A stretch of DNA of 7,004 nucleotides, from positions 1-7,004 of the forward strand of contig JAOUNK010000177.1 of the NCBI GenBank assembly GCA_029881015.1, read 5' to 3'. A program made the translations under genes and the position numbers. Below, piece after piece: positions 5,725 through 7,004 of the stretch. The DNA comes from Gammaproteobacteria bacterium. Lineage in GTDB: Bacteria; Pseudomonadota; Gammaproteobacteria; Steroidobacterales; Woeseiaceae. Position 1 is the stretch's first letter. Each line of letters starts with the position of its first letter. The notes under the pieces were generated by a model. The model searched no databases and had not been told where the DNA came from. It saw only the letters and a list, made by a program, of their open reading frames with translations.

Positions 5725-6761
5725 GCACCAGCCCGGTTTATAACTGGATCCATCGCGCGTGGTACGACGGCGCGCCGTCAGGCTGGCTGCTTCTGCCACT
5801 TAGCGGCTTGTACTGGTTCGTGCTATCGACGAGGAAATTCCTGTATACCTGCGGCGTCATGAAAACCTGCCGTGCCGCGGTACCCGTTATTGTCGTCGGC
5901 AATCTCACGGCCGGCGGAACCGGCAAGACGCCGACCGTGTTGTGGCTCGTGAAAGAATTACAGAGCCGGGGCTTCAAGCCCGGCATCGTGAGTCGTGGCT
6001 ACGGTGGAAGCAAGTCGAATTCATCGATGCGCGTGGAGTCCGACACGGACCCGGCAATCGCAGGAGACGAGCCCGTATTGCTCGCGCGGCGCAGCGGATG
6101 TCCCGTGGTTGTCGACCCCGATCGCGTGCGCGCGGCGGCGATGCTGGTGGAGGATGGCGTGGATGTTATCGTTGCGGATGATGGTCTCCAGCATCATCGA
6201 TTGGCGCGCGACTACGAGATCTGTGTGATCGACGGATCGCGGGGGCTGGGGAACCGGCGCCTGTTGCCGTCCGGGCCGCTCCGCGAGAGCGCAGAACGGC
6301 TGGAAAGCGTCGAACAGGTCTTGGTCAATGGTGCATTGCGCGGGAGCGAGTACGAACTGACGACAGCGGAGCAGAACGCGATTTCGTTCGAACTCGTGGC
6401 AAGCGAGGCGTGCCGGCTGAACGGTTCGCTGGCTCGGCCCATAGAGCGGTTTGCGGGCACCACCGTGCACGCCGTAGCGGCAATCGGCAATCCACGTCGT
6501 TTCTTCGACTTGTTGCGGTCACACGATATCCAGGTCATCGAGCATGTTTTCGCGGACCACGCGGCGCTGGCGCCGAGGGATCTCGAGTTCGGCGACGACT
6601 TCAACGTGTTCATGACGGAGAAAGATGCCGTTAAACTGGGGCGTCACACGAAGGACAAACTCTGGTACGTGCCCGTGGAACTCACGATGGAGCCGGTGCT
6701 TGCCGCACCTTTAATCGAACAGATCGAATCGCGCGTGCGCGCCGGGCAGCGTGCCGCATGA
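5721..6761 (+). CDS. lpxK: Tetraacyldisaccharide 4'-kinase LpxK
   Basis: Membrane-associated kinase that uses ATP to phosphorylate the 4' position of the tetraacyldisaccharide 1-phosphate, forming lipid IVA, the sixth step of the Raetz pathway. The product has 346 residues, slightly longer than E. coli LpxK (328). A hydrophobic N-terminal segment at about 20-36 fits membrane anchoring. The P-loop is GNLTAGGTGKTP (60-71, Lys69), a characteristic LpxK motif. Next come SRGYGG (91-96), GDEP (115-118), the Walker B-like DDGLQH (153-158), GNRRLLPSGPLRE (177-189), AIGNPRRFF (254-262), FADH (277-280) and MTEKDAVK (298-305). The GDEP aspartate and the FADH histidine probably correspond to the catalytic Asp/His pair described in Aquifex LpxK; this is my alignment by eye. 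The GTG start overlaps the msbA stop as GTGA, and the stop overlaps kdsB as ATGA. All expected motifs are present. Confidence 0.95.
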   Translation: MSTSPVYNWIHRAWYDGAPSGWLLLPLSGLYWFVLSTRKFLYTCGVMKTCRAAVPVIVVGNLTAGGTGKTPTVLWLVKELQSRGFKPGIVSRGYGGSKSNSSMRVESDTDPAIAGDEPVLLARRSGCPVVVDPDRVRAAAMLVEDGVDVIVADDGLQHHRLARDYEICVIDGSRGLGNRRLLPSGPLRESAERLESVEQVLVNGALRGSEYELTTAEQNAISFELVASEACRLNGSLARPIERFAGTTVHAVAAIGNPRRFFDLLRSHDIQVIEHVFADHAALAPRDLEFGDDFNVFMTEKDAVKLGRHTKDKLWYVPVELTMEPVLAAPLIEQIESRVRAGQRAA

Positions 6762-7004
6762 TCGATTTCGTGGTCGTCATTCCCGCACGTTTCGCGTCGA
6801 CACGCTTGCCAGGCAAGGCCCTGCTCGATATCGGGGGAAAGCCCATGCTGCAGCATGTCTACGAGCGGGGCGTTGAGAGTCGCGCGGCTGAGGTGATCAT
6901 TGCCACGGATGACGAACGAATTGCCGAAGCAGCGGAGGGCTTCGGTGCGACGGTCTGCATGACCGGCGATCATCACCAGTCCGGTACGGAACGCCTTGCC
7001 GAGG
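6758..7004 (+). CDS. kdsB: CMP-Kdo synthetase KdsB, N-terminal part (cut by window edge)
   Basis: 3-deoxy-manno-octulosonate cytidylyltransferase: a cytoplasmic enzyme that joins Kdo to CMP from CTP, producing the donor for addition of Kdo to the lipid A precursor. The first 82 codons are present and open to the right edge; the whole enzyme is usually about 250 residues. The N-terminus carries the nucleotide-binding motif PARFASTRLPGK (9-20), then GGKPMLQHV (26-34), ATDD (49-52) and the substrate-binding motif MTGDHHQSGTERLAE (68-82), all typical of KdsB. The ATG at 6758 overlaps the lpxK stop (ATGA). No Shine-Dalgarno is visible, so coupling to lpxK is likely. No ycaR-like small gene lies between lpxK and kdsB, unlike in some relatives. 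Confidence 0.94.
   Translation, partial: MIDFVVVIPARFASTRLPGKALLDIGGKPMLQHVYERGVESRAAEVIIATDDERIAEAAEGFGATVCMTGDHHQSGTERLAE

Noticed and set aside
4888..5799. A 303-codon open frame on the minus strand opposite msbA and the start of lpxK
   Set aside because: It lies wholly antisense to well-recognised genes; its composition is rich in Arg, Gln, Asp and Val, as expected from reading the complement of GC-biased codons, and it has no recognisable domain.
5965..5984. Strong inverted repeat (GC-rich stem, TTCAA loop) inside lpxK
   Set aside because: It has no T tract and lies in the codons for the conserved GFKPG segment of LpxK, so coding constraint explains it better than a terminator.
6844..6857. 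Perfect 14-base palindrome CATGCTGCAGCATG in kdsB
   Set aside because: It encodes the conserved PMLQHV part of KdsB; single occurrence and no repeat elsewhere in the window, so probably chance.

Overview
This window looks like a chromosomal segment of a GC-rich, non-enteric gammaproteobacterium. The evidence is the gene order (DUF2062 gene diverging from comEC, then exbB-exbD-msbA-lpxK-kdsB), which is a conserved gammaproteobacterial neighbourhood, and the fact that several products belong to lipid A / Kdo biosynthesis, so the cell is Gram-negative with LPS. I cannot assign genus or family from sequence alone.

Layout. Positions 1-507 on the minus strand carry a membrane protein of the DUF2062 family whose C-terminus runs off the left edge. 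Only 6 bases separate its ATG from the GTG start of comEC, which is read on the plus strand (514-2835) and encodes a full-length three-domain DNA-uptake channel. After a 54-base, pyrimidine-rich gap come five tightly packed plus-strand genes: an ExbB/TolQ-type proton-channel subunit (2890-3546), its ExbD/TolR-type partner (3543-3965), the lipid A-core flippase MsbA (3967-5724), the lipid A 4'-kinase LpxK (5721-6761) and the first 82 codons of the CMP-Kdo synthetase KdsB (6758 to the right edge). Three of the four junctions inside this block overlap by 4 bases (ATGA or GTGA) and the fourth has a 1-base gap, so the block is almost certainly one operon with translational coupling.

How the genes work together. 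LpxK completes the phosphorylation of lipid A, KdsB activates Kdo for addition to the lipid A precursor, and MsbA flips the core-lipid A across the inner membrane; these three are one pathway. ComEC is a competence protein with no known LPS role and is a neighbour by conserved synteny. The ExbB/ExbD pair would make a proton-driven motor, but no TonB-like partner is encoded here; its task inside an LPS operon is the main open question in the window.

There is no gene-free stretch over 300 bases. I saw no tRNA, rRNA, CRISPR array, insertion sequence, phage gene or attachment site. The window is essentially ordinary core genome, and I found no convincing sign of a previously undescribed system. 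The findings below are modest points about starts, gene coupling, the orphan ExbBD pair and conserved residues.
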